A DNA stretch of 39,970 bases. Source: an uncultured Hippea sp. (GTDB lineage: Bacteria > Campylobacterota_A > Desulfurellia > JAADFJ01). The notes beneath the pieces were generated by a model. It searched no databases. It worked only from the letters and a program-made list of their open reading frames with translations, and had not been told where the DNA came from. Shown here in pieces: positions 27,875 through 36,303 of the stretch. The position numbers were made by a program, and so were the translations under genes. The DNA lies in the NCBI GenBank assembly GCA_913009315.1, contig CAJVZA010000009.1, positions 1 through 39,970 on the forward strand. The letters are read 5' to 3'. Each line of letters opens with the position of its first letter. Positions within the stretch are counted from its first letter, which is position 1.

Positions 27875-30108
27875 AATACAGACAAATTATTTTAACTGTG
27901 CTGCTCGCACTGTTTGTTTCATTTGAAGCCGATGCCTCTATTATAAAAAAGATCATTATTACCGGAAATGTCAGGATAGACAGCCAGACGATAAAAGATA
28001 AAATCAAATCAAAGCCGGGCGGGATACTTAAACTTTCAACGGTGGATAACGACATAAAACGAATCTTTAAACTCGGGTATTTCAAGCGGATAATCGTAAA
28101 TCAAAAATCTGCAGCCGGTGAAACAATTCTTACATACAAGATATATGAGAAGCCGTCGATACGAAATATCCTTTTTGACGGCAATAATAACATAAAAGAT
28201 AAAAATCTCCTGAAAATTATTGATGTAAAGCCGTATCAGATTTTGGATCGTGAAAAAGTAAAAAGTTCAACAAACAAAATAATATCGCTTTACGCATCAA
28301 AACAACGATTTATGACAAAAGTTCGGGCGGTGATTAAACAAATTAAAGGCAACAGGGTGGATCTGATATTTAATATCAAAGAAGGGAAAAAAACTTATAT
28401 AAAGGCTGTAAATATTTACGGCAACAAGCATATCAGTTCATCTGATATAGAGAAGGTGATGACAAATCATCGAAAAAACGGATGGTCCGTATTTACATGG
28501 CTTCCGTGGTTTTATTCCGGCAGATTCAATCCAAACGCATTGGCGAGTGATCGTGACGCAGTCAGGGACTTATATTTGTCCAGAGGATTTGCAAAAGTAA
28601 AAGTTGACCCTATTAAGATTATGATTGATCCGATAGACGGAAAGATAGTACTCCAGGTAATCATTCATGCGGGCTTAAAATACAGGATAGGGAAAATCAG
28701 TTTTTCAGGTGAAAAACCGCTGAAAAATATCAAGAGTAAGATAGAAACCAAAGAAGGAAAACAGTTCAACGGCGTAGCGCTGAGGCGTGATATTTCCAAA
28801 CTTGTTGATCTTTATGGACAAAAGGGATATGCATACGCAGATATAAATCCGGTAATTGACTTCAACGACAAAAAACGAACTGCGAACATTCAATTTGTTA
28901 TAACTAAAGGCAGCCCTGTTAAGATTAGCAGGGTTCAGATAGAAGGAGACAGCAAAACCGAAGATAATGTTATAAGACGGGAAATGCAGCTTGTTGAAGG
29001 CGACCTCTATAATTCAAAAAAAATCAGAAGGAGCAAACGCGACATAATCAATACTAACTATTTTGAAAATGTAAAAATAAGACAGGTTCCCGGAATTAAA
29101 AAAAATAAGATGAAATTATTGGTGAAGGTAAAGGAAAAAAGTACAGGGGCAGCAAGTATAGGATTTGGATACAGCACCTTTGATAAATTCATGACGAGAG
29201 TTTCAGTTAGTGAGGCAAATCTTGGCGGCACAGGTATACATGCTTCATTATCGGGAACATTATCTGCGAGATCTACCCAATTTGACCTAAATATAGTTCA
29301 GCCGTGGTGGCATAATAAGCCGATATCTGTTGGTTTTCACCTGTACAACATCAAAACCGAGTTCAGCGATTATAAAGATAAAAATTTTGGAGCCAGTCTC
29401 TCTGTGGCAAAACGATATGGCGATGAATACAAGCTTGGAGTAACATATTCAATCAGCGTTGACAAAATAAGTACAACAATCGACAATCCGTCTCAAACAT
29501 TGCTTGATAACACCGGTGATTTTATCAAAAGCGAATTAACACCGTTTGCCTCACATGATTCAAGAGATATTTATCTTTATCCTACAAAGGGAAACAAAGA
29601 AAATTTGTCGATAGAACTTGCAGGCTTTGGCGGAAATATGAAATTCATCAAACCCGCTTTTGACAGCAGAATATATAAGAAAATAGGCGGATCATTTGTA
29701 CTTATGGGAAGATTTTATACTGAGATGATAAGCTCCATAGGTAAAAAACTTCCGCTTTCAGAAAAGCTGTATATGGGCGGTATAGACGATTTTAGAGGAG
29801 CAACATACGCAAAGATGGCACCCAGGGATTCTAACGGGAATCTAATAGGCGGCACAAAAAAAGTTTTGGGAAGCGTTGAGCTGCATTTTCCAATTATGAG
29901 TGCACTGCATTTTTACGGAAAACTGTTCTATGATGTCGGGGATGTATGGGGAAGCGGCGCAAAGATCAGTCTGAAGCAAGCTGTAGGTATGGGTTTCACC
30001 TGGTTCTCACCAATCGGACCTATAGATTTAGCTGTAGGAAAAGATATCGCTCCAAAAAAGGATCAGCCTAAAAGCGCGGTTAATTTTTCTTTCGGAACAA
30101 CATTTTAA
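27871..30108 (+). CDS. bamA: Outer membrane protein assembly factor BamA
   Basis: Omp85-family core of the BAM machine, 745 aa. A signal peptide (1-22) is followed by five POTRA repeats (about 24-395; ITGNVRIDSQTIKDKI, INYGN-like VNIYGNKHISSSDIEKV, ISRVQIEGDSKTEDNVIRREM) and a 16-strand barrel from about 400. GGIDDFRGA near 620 corresponds to the VRGF lid motif, here FRG, and the chain ends in an aromatic residue (FGTTF), the usual outer-membrane signal. The protein acts in the outer membrane. It is cotranscribed with lolCD, an order common in deltaproteobacteria. Confidence 0.94.
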   Translation: MKYRQIILTVLLALFVSFEADASIIKKIIITGNVRIDSQTIKDKIKSKPGGILKLSTVDNDIKRIFKLGYFKRIIVNQKSAAGETILTYKIYEKPSIRNILFDGNNNIKDKNLLKIIDVKPYQILDREKVKSSTNKIISLYASKQRFMTKVRAVIKQIKGNRVDLIFNIKEGKKTYIKAVNIYGNKHISSSDIEKVMTNHRKNGWSVFTWLPWFYSGRFNPNALASDRDAVRDLYLSRGFAKVKVDPIKIMIDPIDGKIVLQVIIHAGLKYRIGKISFSGEKPLKNIKSKIETKEGKQFNGVALRRDISKLVDLYGQKGYAYADINPVIDFNDKKRTANIQFVITKGSPVKISRVQIEGDSKTEDNVIRREMQLVEGDLYNSKKIRRSKRDIINTNYFENVKIRQVPGIKKNKMKLLVKVKEKSTGAASIGFGYSTFDKFMTRVSVSEANLGGTGIHASLSGTLSARSTQFDLNIVQPWWHNKPISVGFHLYNIKTEFSDYKDKNFGASLSVAKRYGDEYKLGVTYSISVDKISTTIDNPSQTLLDNTGDFIKSELTPFASHDSRDIYLYPTKGNKENLSIELAGFGGNMKFIKPAFDSRIYKKIGGSFVLMGRFYTEMISSIGKKLPLSEKLYMGGIDDFRGATYAKMAPRDSNGNLIGGTKKVLGSVELHFPIMSALHFYGKLFYDVGDVWGSGAKISLKQAVGMGFTWFSPIGPIDLAVGKDIAPKKDQPKSAVNFSFGTTF

Positions 30109-30138
30109 CAATCTTTTGTATTAAAGGACATCTCTTAA

Positions 30139-30420
30139 GAGGCTGTTGATAAACTTCTATGTGTCACTGTGAGCGTAGCAGCAATCTCAGTTTCTTCAGT
30201 GTATCATAGGCATCCTGCCTGTGGTGAGGTTGTGAGCGTAGCAGCAATCTCAGTTTCTTCAGTGTATCATAGGCATCCTGCCTGTGGTGAGGTTGTGAGC
30301 GTAGCAGCAATCTCAGTTTCTTTTCCTTTCTTGCTTTTTGAACAACCAAAAATGAGGTCAGGCTAAGTGATACCTGCTGCTGTTTCAGGTGCTTTGCTAT
30401 GAGATTGCCGCTACGCGCAC
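30139..30420. repeat. MITE-derived structure with 63-bp tandem array
   Basis: The left end (30139-30150, GAGGCTGTTGAT) is the same as the MITE at 6284, preceded by TTAA. No matching right terminus is seen. Inside, GTGAGCGTAGCAGCAATCTC (30169-30188) is complementary, with two mismatches, to 30401-30420, so a long hairpin can form around the tandem array. The element lies between convergent bamA and the glutaredoxin gene; the rest of 30109-30446 shows no gene. It may also serve as a transcription end. Confidence 0.65.
30169..30322. repeat. 63-bp tandem repeat, 2.4 copies
   Basis: Units at 30169-30231 and 30232-30294 are identical; a third starts at 30295 and matches for 28 bases before diverging. 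Because 63 is a multiple of three, open frames with a 21-residue repeat run through both strands (for example VYHRHPACGE); these have no ribosome-binding site and are not considered genes. Perfect identity suggests recent slippage or duplication, or assembly collapse with unknown true copy number. Confidence 0.9.
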
Positions 30421-30446
30421 AACCTTATCGTTATTTTTTTGCGGGA

Positions 30447-30692
30447 TTATTCTGCAAATTTCGCCTGTATGTATTTAATTATGTTGCCGCTCTCATACAT
30501 ATAAACATCATCATCGATCATGAACGGAACTTGGGATTTGCCGCCTCTTTCCAGAATAACCGTTCTTCCATGAGTTCCCGGTGCCGCATCGGTCAATCCG
30601 TAGTCGATTCCCTCTTTTAAGTTCAGCTCGTTAATCTTACTTATCACCTTATGACAGTAAGGGCATCCTTCTTTTACAAACAATTTTATCAT
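30447..30692 (-). CDS. Glutaredoxin-like / GST N-terminal thioredoxin-fold protein
   Basis: 81-aa thioredoxin-fold protein with the redox motif CPYC at 10-13 (KEGCPYCHK), a QVPFMIDD segment carrying the cis-proline near 56, and an acidic MYESGNIIKYI end that recalls the glutathione-binding helix of glutaredoxins and the N-domain of glutathione S-transferases. It probably reduces disulfides or glutathione mixed disulfides in the cytoplasm. It lies 12 bases after the ABC permease as the last gene of the gshA-gshB operon, which supports a glutathione-dependent role. Confidence 0.85.
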   Translation of the reverse strand: MIKLFVKEGCPYCHKVISKINELNLKEGIDYGLTDAAPGTHGRTVILERGGKSQVPFMIDDDVYMYESGNIIKYIQAKFAE

Positions 30693-30704
30693 CTTATTTT
30701 CTCC

Positions 30705-31478
30705 CTATGTTTTAATTCCTACTCCATTCTTAATCAGATATAAGTTAACACAAAACAGCACCAAGGCAAATATTACCAGCATTATAAGTCCAAAAAATAT
30801 ATTTATATCCGTTATTCCGAGAAAACCATACCGGAATCCGTTTACCATATATAAAATAGGATTAAGCTTAGACAATTTTTGCCAGAAATCGGGTAGAAGG
30901 GATATCGAATAGAACACGCCGCCTAAATATGTCAACGGTGTTAATATGAATGTAGGAATAATTGAGATATCATCAAAACTTTCCGCCAATATGCCGTTAA
31001 TCATTCCTGCAAGGGAAAATACAATTGATGTGAGCAGAACAAACAGAAATACAATGAATATATTATATATATGAAAGGTTGAAAAAAATAGTGAACCGAT
31101 AGTCACAAGCAATCCTACCAGAATCCCTCTTGTAACTCCTCCGATTGTATATCCGGCTACAATAACCCAGCTCGGAGTAGGAGAAACGAACAGTTCTTCT
31201 ATGCTTTTCATAAATTTGGCACTGTAAAACGATGAGACTACATTCGAGTAGGAATTTGTAATTACAGCCATCATTATAAGACCGGGAACGATAAATTCCA
31301 TATAACTGAAACCGTCAATCTCTCTTATCTGCGACCCAATAAATTCGCCGAAAATGATGAGATATAAACTCATTGTAATAACCGGAGGTATTAATGTCTG
31401 CAGCCAGATTCTAAGCGTCCGTTTTATCTCTCTGTCTGCAAGCGTATACAATGAGATGAGTGTCTCTTTAGTTTTCAT
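30705..31478 (-). CDS. ABC-2 type transporter permease
   Basis: 257-aa inner-membrane protein with about six hydrophobic segments (about 27-47, 62-85, 108-130, 140-165, 175-195 and 225-250) and the ABC-2 layout of exporters such as DrrB and NodJ. TYLGGVFYSISLLPDFWQKLSKLNPILYMVNGFRYG near the C-terminus is the conserved ABC-2 signature region. It forms an exporter with the ATPase encoded just upstream (11-base overlap). The substrate is unknown; position after gshA-gshB and before a glutaredoxin makes glutathione or a glutathione conjugate a candidate (inference). Confidence 0.87.
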   Translation of the reverse strand: MKTKETLISLYTLADREIKRTLRIWLQTLIPPVITMSLYLIIFGEFIGSQIREIDGFSYMEFIVPGLIMMAVITNSYSNVVSSFYSAKFMKSIEELFVSPTPSWVIVAGYTIGGVTRGILVGLLVTIGSLFFSTFHIYNIFIVFLFVLLTSIVFSLAGMINGILAESFDDISIIPTFILTPLTYLGGVFYSISLLPDFWQKLSKLNPILYMVNGFRYGFLGITDINIFFGLIMLVIFALVLFCVNLYLIKNGVGIKT

Positions 31479-32385
31479 TTTCGTTGTTTACAAGGGAAAG
31501 AAACAGCTCTTCGAGTCTATTCGCTTTATTTCTTATACTGTTAATCATGATTCCCTGTTTGTCTAAAAGACGCACCACTTCATTAATGGTCTGATTCTTT
31601 AACATTTCAACCTCTATTGTTATATCATCGATTTGGTCAACTTTGTATCCGTTCAATGGTTTTACTTTTGCCGGAGTCTTTAAATCGAAAATAGCCGTTT
31701 GTTTGTTTGATTTGGATAATAATTCTTTTGTCGAACCGTTTTCAATGATTTTTCCATGATTAATTATCGCAATATTCCTGCAAAGATATTCCGCTTCTTC
31801 TAAATAATGGGTTGTGAGAATGATTGTCCTTCCCTCTTTGTTCAATGCTTTTAAAAAATCCCACATCTCCAGTCTGAGCGAAACATCAACTCCGGCGGTA
31901 GGTTCATCTAAGATAAGAAGTTTGGGCTCATGAATCAGGCTTCTCGCTATCATCAATCTCTTTTTCATTCCTCCCGAAAGAGAATTTGCTTTGGTGTGCC
32001 TTTTGTCCCATAAACCAAGCTGTTTTAAGTACCTTTCAGTTCTCCCTGCAGCTATATTTTTTGAGATTCCATAAAATCCGGCTTGATGAATCAAAATATC
32101 GATTACCTTTTCGAATATATTAAAATTTATCTCCTGAGGAACGGCTCCGATAAATTTTTTTGCCTCATTAAAATCGGTTTCGATATTCTTTTCAAAAATA
32201 GACACTTCTCCGCCTGTTTTGACAACAAGATCTGTAATGATTCCGATTAAAGTTGTCTTTCCGGCTCCATTCGCCCCAATTAAGCCGAAAAAATCACCTT
32301 CTTTTACAGTTAGGTCAATTTTATCCAATGCCAAAATCTTGTTTTTATATATTTTTGTGAGTCCTTTTATATTTAACGCATTCAT
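31468..32385 (-). CDS. ABC exporter ATP-binding protein
   Basis: 305-aa ATPase of the DrrA/CcmA-like exporter group. Walker A GANGAGKTT (37-45), signature LSGGMKKRL, Walker B LLILDEPTAGVD and a switch histidine in TTHYLEEAE are intact; the C-terminal 80 residues form the extra domain common to these exporter ATPases. It overlaps the ABC-2 permease by 11 bases and follows gshB by 7 bases, so it is firmly in the glutathione operon. The start ATG is the first in frame and has a TTGCC-type weak Shine-Dalgarno. Confidence 0.9.
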   Translation of the reverse strand: MNALNIKGLTKIYKNKILALDKIDLTVKEGDFFGLIGANGAGKTTLIGIITDLVVKTGGEVSIFEKNIETDFNEAKKFIGAVPQEINFNIFEKVIDILIHQAGFYGISKNIAAGRTERYLKQLGLWDKRHTKANSLSGGMKKRLMIARSLIHEPKLLILDEPTAGVDVSLRLEMWDFLKALNKEGRTIILTTHYLEEAEYLCRNIAIINHGKIIENGSTKELLSKSNKQTAIFDLKTPAKVKPLNGYKVDQIDDITIEVEMLKNQTINEVVRLLDKQGIMINSIRNKANRLEELFLSLVNNENEN

Positions 32386-32392
32386 GGCAAGA

Positions 32393-33319
32393 CTACTTTA
32401 TCGATTCGGTAAGGTCCGCAAAATAATCGACAACGGTATTCTCCAGCCTTTTGTTTTCTAATCCGTTTATATGCTGCAAACCTGTCGGACATGTGATATT
32501 TATCTCTGTCAGATAACCGTCAATTACATCCAGTCCCGCAAAATGAATACCGTTTTCTCTAAAAAAAAGGGCAAGTTTTTTTGCAATTGCTCGTTCTTGT
32601 TTTGTAATCTCCGTCTCATGTCCGGAACCTCCCTGCCCAAAATTGGATAAATATGATCCCTCTTTTGGAATTCTGTTTACCGCACCCAATATCTCTCCGC
32701 CCAATATCAATATTCTTTTATCGCCATAGACTATATTCGGTAGAAACTGCTGCACCATAAGAGTCATTTTTCCATTCTGAGTAAACTCTGCGATATGCTG
32801 CTGCAGGTTTTTCTCATCTGTGCGAACTCTCGTTATACCCTTTCCCTGATATGAGTCCAACGATTTGATAACCGCAAAATCGCCGCAGCTTTTTATAAAT
32901 TCAATAATTTGTTTTTGATTTGAAGAAACAAGCGTTTCGGGAATCAGTTCGGGAAAGTTGAGTATAATCAATTTCTCATTAAAATCTCTCAAACTTCGAG
33001 GCGCATTGACAACTTTTCTTTCGTTAAACGACAGCAGCTGTGTCGCAAAGTGAAATGCAAAGTCATAAGGCGGATCTTTTCTCATAAATACAAGATCGAA
33101 CGCATCAAGTGAAAACAGTTTCTTGTCGGATATATTAGTTTTACATTTGAAGTCTATTTTTTGTGCGTACAGTTTTGCCTCTTTATCAAAAAACAGGTCG
33201 CTTATCTCTGCAATAAAGGTATCTATCGATCTGAGGGATGCTTCTTTGATAATAGGATAAGTAGTATCGGTTGCTTTATGCAATTTATTCAGCGGATCTA
33301 TGATAAACAGCCATCTCAT
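32393..33319 (-). CDS. gshB: Glutathione synthase (ATP-grasp)
   Basis: Joins gamma-glutamylcysteine and glycine. 308 aa with the three GshB regions: the N-terminal pre-ATP-grasp WLFIIDPLNKLHKATDTT (3-20), the ATP-binding FAVIKSLDSYQGKGI, and the C-terminal metal/substrate part GGEILGAVNRIP, FGQGGSGHE and EINITCPTGLQHIN. These match proteobacterial glutathione synthetases. It overlaps gshA by 4 bases (ATGA) and precedes the ABC exporter genes by 7 bases. Confidence 0.9.
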   Translation of the reverse strand: MRWLFIIDPLNKLHKATDTTYPIIKEASLRSIDTFIAEISDLFFDKEAKLYAQKIDFKCKTNISDKKLFSLDAFDLVFMRKDPPYDFAFHFATQLLSFNERKVVNAPRSLRDFNEKLIILNFPELIPETLVSSNQKQIIEFIKSCGDFAVIKSLDSYQGKGITRVRTDEKNLQQHIAEFTQNGKMTLMVQQFLPNIVYGDKRILILGGEILGAVNRIPKEGSYLSNFGQGGSGHETEITKQERAIAKKLALFFRENGIHFAGLDVIDGYLTEINITCPTGLQHINGLENKRLENTVVDYFADLTESIK

Positions 33320-34533
33320 TTTAGTTCCTCCATTTCATATCCGATTGTTATTGCACCTAATCTTGCAAGAAAACGGTATAATTCGGTTTTTTCTTCCGTT
33401 ATATTTGATTTTGGAATCTTTTTGTCAGTTGAGCCCGGGCACAATATGCTATGTGAAAAGCTCATGCCTCTTGAATTAAGATTCTCTTTGTCCGAACGCA
33501 TAGGATTTATTCTGAAGAATCCTCCCACAGGGGCGTCTCCAACACAATATATAACAGGTTCGGCGACATTTCCGTTAATCCTGTCTATTGACCGAACTCC
33601 TTCCTGGATCATCACCTCGGTTACGATTTTGCCGCCTTTTGATTTATACAGTTTAGTTCTTTCTCTTGAATTTATTTTCAGAAACTCAGATCCTGAATGA
33701 AAAGGGATTGCATTCATACCATAAGTCGATGAATCGCCTTTTACGAAAACGAACGGCTTTTCCGTTATGTTGTATTCATCGTATTTATTTTGAATCTGAT
33801 AAATTACGCTGTCAATTTTTACCGCTATTTCATCGAACTTCTCCCTCGTTTTAAAATTAACCTCGCCAACAAACTCAAAATATGCTCCTATGAAACATCT
33901 GTCGATACCTATTAAGTCTGATAATTCTTTGATAAGACGGTTTTTTATTGCAAAATGTCTGTGTTTCTTTCGTTTGAACCATCCCAATTCAACTGTTGGA
34001 GCTATATATTGGCTGCAGTCCTCAAGCCATGCATGATCGGTAGTTGAAAAATCATCATTCAGGAGTATCAAATCAGGCGTAAAGCCATCGAATGTAAGCT
34101 GCCTGTTTCTTTTTTTTATTACTTTTAGCTTAAGTTCACCTTTTGAAAAGCTCGATATCGCAGCTGTATCTGATAAATCAAAAATACCCGTTTCGGTTTG
34201 AAATCCTGCATTCTCTAAAATGCGTTTAATTGTTATAATATTGTCGTAGTAATAAGAATTTTTTGTGTACTCAGCGATTAGACCAACCGTTTTCACTTTT
34301 TCAAACTGATTTTCTATGTAAAATTTAATATTTTCAGATGCAATATCGCAGGTTTTGCTGCACAGATTGTTGAACCCAGCCGGAAAAGCATTTGAATCAA
34401 CTACAACCGCCTTGTGTCCCGAGTTTCTTATATCAAATGATGAATAGATTGGAATATTTTTGGTTTTCGCTTTTAACCATTTTTCTATTTCATCATGTTT
34501 TTCTTTGATCTTTTTTACCACTTTTTCTATCAT
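33316..34533 (-). CDS. gshA: Glutamate-cysteine ligase, Acidithiobacillus-type (GshA)
   Basis: First enzyme of glutathione synthesis, 405 aa. It belongs to the small GshA class first seen in Acidithiobacillus, unrelated in sequence to E. coli GshA. IYSSFDIRNSGHKAVVVDSN (29-48) and FPAGFNNLC (51-59) near the N-terminus, and FVKGDSSTYGMNAI in the C-terminal half, are family features. The start ATG follows AAGGTGAAACAG. It is first in a five-gene minus-strand operon (gshA, gshB, ABC ATPase, ABC-2 permease, glutaredoxin). The divergent neighbour is an EamA transporter with repeat copy C between them. Confidence 0.87.
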   Translation of the reverse strand: MIEKVVKKIKEKHDEIEKWLKAKTKNIPIYSSFDIRNSGHKAVVVDSNAFPAGFNNLCSKTCDIASENIKFYIENQFEKVKTVGLIAEYTKNSYYYDNIITIKRILENAGFQTETGIFDLSDTAAISSFSKGELKLKVIKKRNRQLTFDGFTPDLILLNDDFSTTDHAWLEDCSQYIAPTVELGWFKRKKHRHFAIKNRLIKELSDLIGIDRCFIGAYFEFVGEVNFKTREKFDEIAVKIDSVIYQIQNKYDEYNITEKPFVFVKGDSSTYGMNAIPFHSGSEFLKINSRERTKLYKSKGGKIVTEVMIQEGVRSIDRINGNVAEPVIYCVGDAPVGGFFRINPMRSDKENLNSRGMSFSHSILCPGSTDKKIPKSNITEEKTELYRFLARLGAITIGYEMEELK

Positions 34534-34564
34534 TCTGTTTCACCTTATATAATCGTTTTCTAAT

Positions 34565-34592
34565 ATAGTATACCCTTATGGTTTAATGACAA
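34565..34592 (-). promoter_or_regulatory. Candidate promoter of the gsh operon
   Basis: On the minus strand TTGTCA (34587-34592) and TACTAT (34565-34570) are 16 bases apart, about 32 bases before the gshA start. The -35 has one mismatch; the -10 is weaker. No operator palindrome was recognised. Confidence 0.4.
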
Positions 34593-34779
34593 CACGAATT
34601 TTGCTTTGTATGTCCGGCGGCATTTCAGTCAGAACATGAAATTCTCCGATGTGCGGGTAAGATATAAATTGAAACAGATGAAGCTCGAACATATATTGCA
34701 GCCGAAGATACTTCTATAATTCCGGGCATCCTGTCAAGAGTCCGAATCCGGCAGAAGTCTGTTCGGAATATAACGGCCG

Positions 34780-34905
34780 TAGCAATAGAAAGCTGATTTG
34801 AGACGAATTGCTCTATTATTTAAGGTGAATGTTGAGTATATTTAATGAAAATAATGAGAAAACATGGTCAAACCAATATTTTCGCAGCAGATTTTCTATG
34901 ATATC
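34780..34905 (+). repeat. Dispersed repeat, copy C (partial)
   Basis: Plus-strand counterpart of the proximal part of copy A: AGAAAGCTGATTTGAGAC near the left end, then AGTATATTTAATGAAAATAA, then CAGCAGATTTTCTATGATATCG. It lacks the distal part shared by copies A and B. It lies just before the EamA gene in the 455-base divergent gap between gshA and EamA; the remaining 34593-34779 shows no gene. Confidence 0.5.
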
Positions 34906-34988
34906 GATACTTCTGCAGATACTCTTGTTATAATTTGTATTATTAGGTCTTTATTTATGAAACATATAGGGTTATAAAAAATGTACTT

Positions 34989-35909
34989 ATGATTACCGAT
35001 TACAAAAAAGGCTATTTTTATCTGACATTTACTATCGTATTAATTTCCGGAATGTATCTGTTGACTAAATTGTCTATCGGGCATGTCAATATTGATTCTT
35101 TTATGCTCGTATTCTTTTTATCTGCTTTTGCGGTCGGTGCTTTTTCAACAACGCTGTTTGCAAAAACCGATCTGACAGGAGAGTTGAGATCTCATTTTTT
35201 GCTTATTCTGATTATCTCGACATTGACGATAATAGGTTCCTATTTTCTGTTTTTATCAGTAGGACGCATCGGAGCAGCTGCCACATCGCTGCTGGCAAAA
35301 CTCCAAACGGTATTTGCCATAATTATAGGTGTGTTGTTTTTGAAGGAGCGATTCAAAAACGGTTCCTGGATAGCCCTGGCCGTAGTAATTTCAGGAAGTA
35401 TCATGGTAGTTTATAAAGGCGGAACATTTGATTTTGTCGGCATCTCATGGATGATTATTTTTGCGGTAAGCAATGCAAGCCAAGCGTATGTAATCAGAAG
35501 ATTTTCAGTGTCACTTGACATGATGGCTGTTAATGTTTGGCGTGCGTTTTTCATAGGAATATTTTTTGCAGCAACAGTTCTGATAAAGTCTAATTTCGAT
35601 ATACCTACAATTAAGTTATTTTTCATAATTGCTATGTCAGGAGTAATGGGAGGATATCTTGCGAGAGGGTTCTCGTATCTTGCGTTCAAATATCTTCCTA
35701 TCTCTATGGTAACAACAATGATGAATGTCGAATCGCTTTTAACCGTTACACTTGCCGCAGTTTTTTTGAATGAGCATTTAAATTCGGTAAATCTTTTCGG
35801 AGGAGCTTTTATGATTTCAGGCGTAGTTCTTCTTATTTTTCTTGAAAGGCAAAATAAATCTCCCAAACAACAAAACAACATTACTGCAGCGCACCCGATC
35901 AAGAAATAA
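34989..35909 (+). CDS. EamA/DMT-family permease
   Basis: 306-aa inner-membrane transporter with about ten hydrophobic segments in two EamA halves. The end of the first half (SLLAKLQTVFAIIIGVLFLKERF, near 100-122) and of the second (MNVESLLTVTLAAVFLNEHL, near 252-271) carry the repeated family signature. Members export amino acids, nucleotides or other metabolites; the substrate cannot be told. The ATG at 34989 follows GGG at a loose distance. An upstream ATG (34981) runs into a stop after three codons. Single-gene unit; codon use like its neighbours. Confidence 0.83.
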   Translation: MITDYKKGYFYLTFTIVLISGMYLLTKLSIGHVNIDSFMLVFFLSAFAVGAFSTTLFAKTDLTGELRSHFLLILIISTLTIIGSYFLFLSVGRIGAAATSLLAKLQTVFAIIIGVLFLKERFKNGSWIALAVVISGSIMVVYKGGTFDFVGISWMIIFAVSNASQAYVIRRFSVSLDMMAVNVWRAFFIGIFFAATVLIKSNFDIPTIKLFFIIAMSGVMGGYLARGFSYLAFKYLPISMVTTMMNVESLLTVTLAAVFLNEHLNSVNLFGGAFMISGVVLLIFLERQNKSPKQQNNITAAHPIKK

Positions 35910-36069
35910 AATTCCGCACCGCTTCCTTGTTATTTTTTTCCTGTTCCTGTTTTAGGTTCAAACGGTTTCTAATGAGTCTTTTTCCATTCAAATCAAAGTA
36001 TTCTTCCATATCAACCTGTCTTCCCGCTGAGCGTTGATTTGGAAAAACTCTCGCCGCATAACTGAGACC
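35899..36069 (-). pseudogene. Coding remnant, probably frameshifted
   Basis: A 56-codon open stretch on the minus strand starts right after a TGA and lacks a start codon. The translation RVFPNQRSAGRQVDMEEYF, followed by a charged LNLKQEQEKNNKEAV tail, looks protein-like. A second protein-like frame (AERVIRMFPNEVSVMRR) lies just upstream in another frame, suggesting one gene broken by a frameshift. The RMFPNE pattern recalls IS256-type transposase ends, but I cannot confirm this. It is located beside the IS1634 element. The rest of 35910-36217 shows no gene. Confidence 0.3.
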
Positions 36070-36217
36070 TCATTGGGAAACATGCGAATCACTCTTTCGG
36101 CCTTTTTTTTGACAATAGAGAGACGGAGTAATAGGATGAATAATGATTGATATATGATCGTTCATCAAAAGAGAGGTTTTGGGTAGAATAATAAGTCAAA
36201 CCAAGACGAGGACACAA

Positions 36218-36286
36218 TGTCAGACTATACGATTTACGCTTTAAAAGGCGGCGCAGACTACTGCAATCTCATTTTTTCATCCTTAC
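36218..36286 (+). pseudogene. Short ORF interrupted by the insertion sequence
   Basis: ATG at 36218 is preceded by ACGAGGAC and opens MSDYTIYALKGGADY before the frame runs into the IS left end at about 36287. On the far side of the IS (38053 on) the sequence CTGGGATTTGCC continues an open frame for a few codons to a stop if the IS is removed. The intact product would be only about 30 aa, so it may be a small protein or the start of an already decayed gene. No family is recognised. Confidence 0.3.
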
Positions 36287-36303
36287 AACCTGCATTCCCG
36301 CCC

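Noticed and set aside
30169-30322. Possible CRISPR array
   Set aside because: Units are directly contiguous 63-mers without spacers and no cas genes are present; it is a tandem repeat.
30169-30366. Open frames with 21-residue repeats on both strands
   Set aside because: They arise because the 63-bp tandem unit is a multiple of three; there is no ribosome-binding site, and the DNA is a MITE-derived repeat.
34900-34934. Promoter for EamA with TATAAT at 34929
   Set aside because: The -10 is perfect but no acceptable -35 lies at the right distance.
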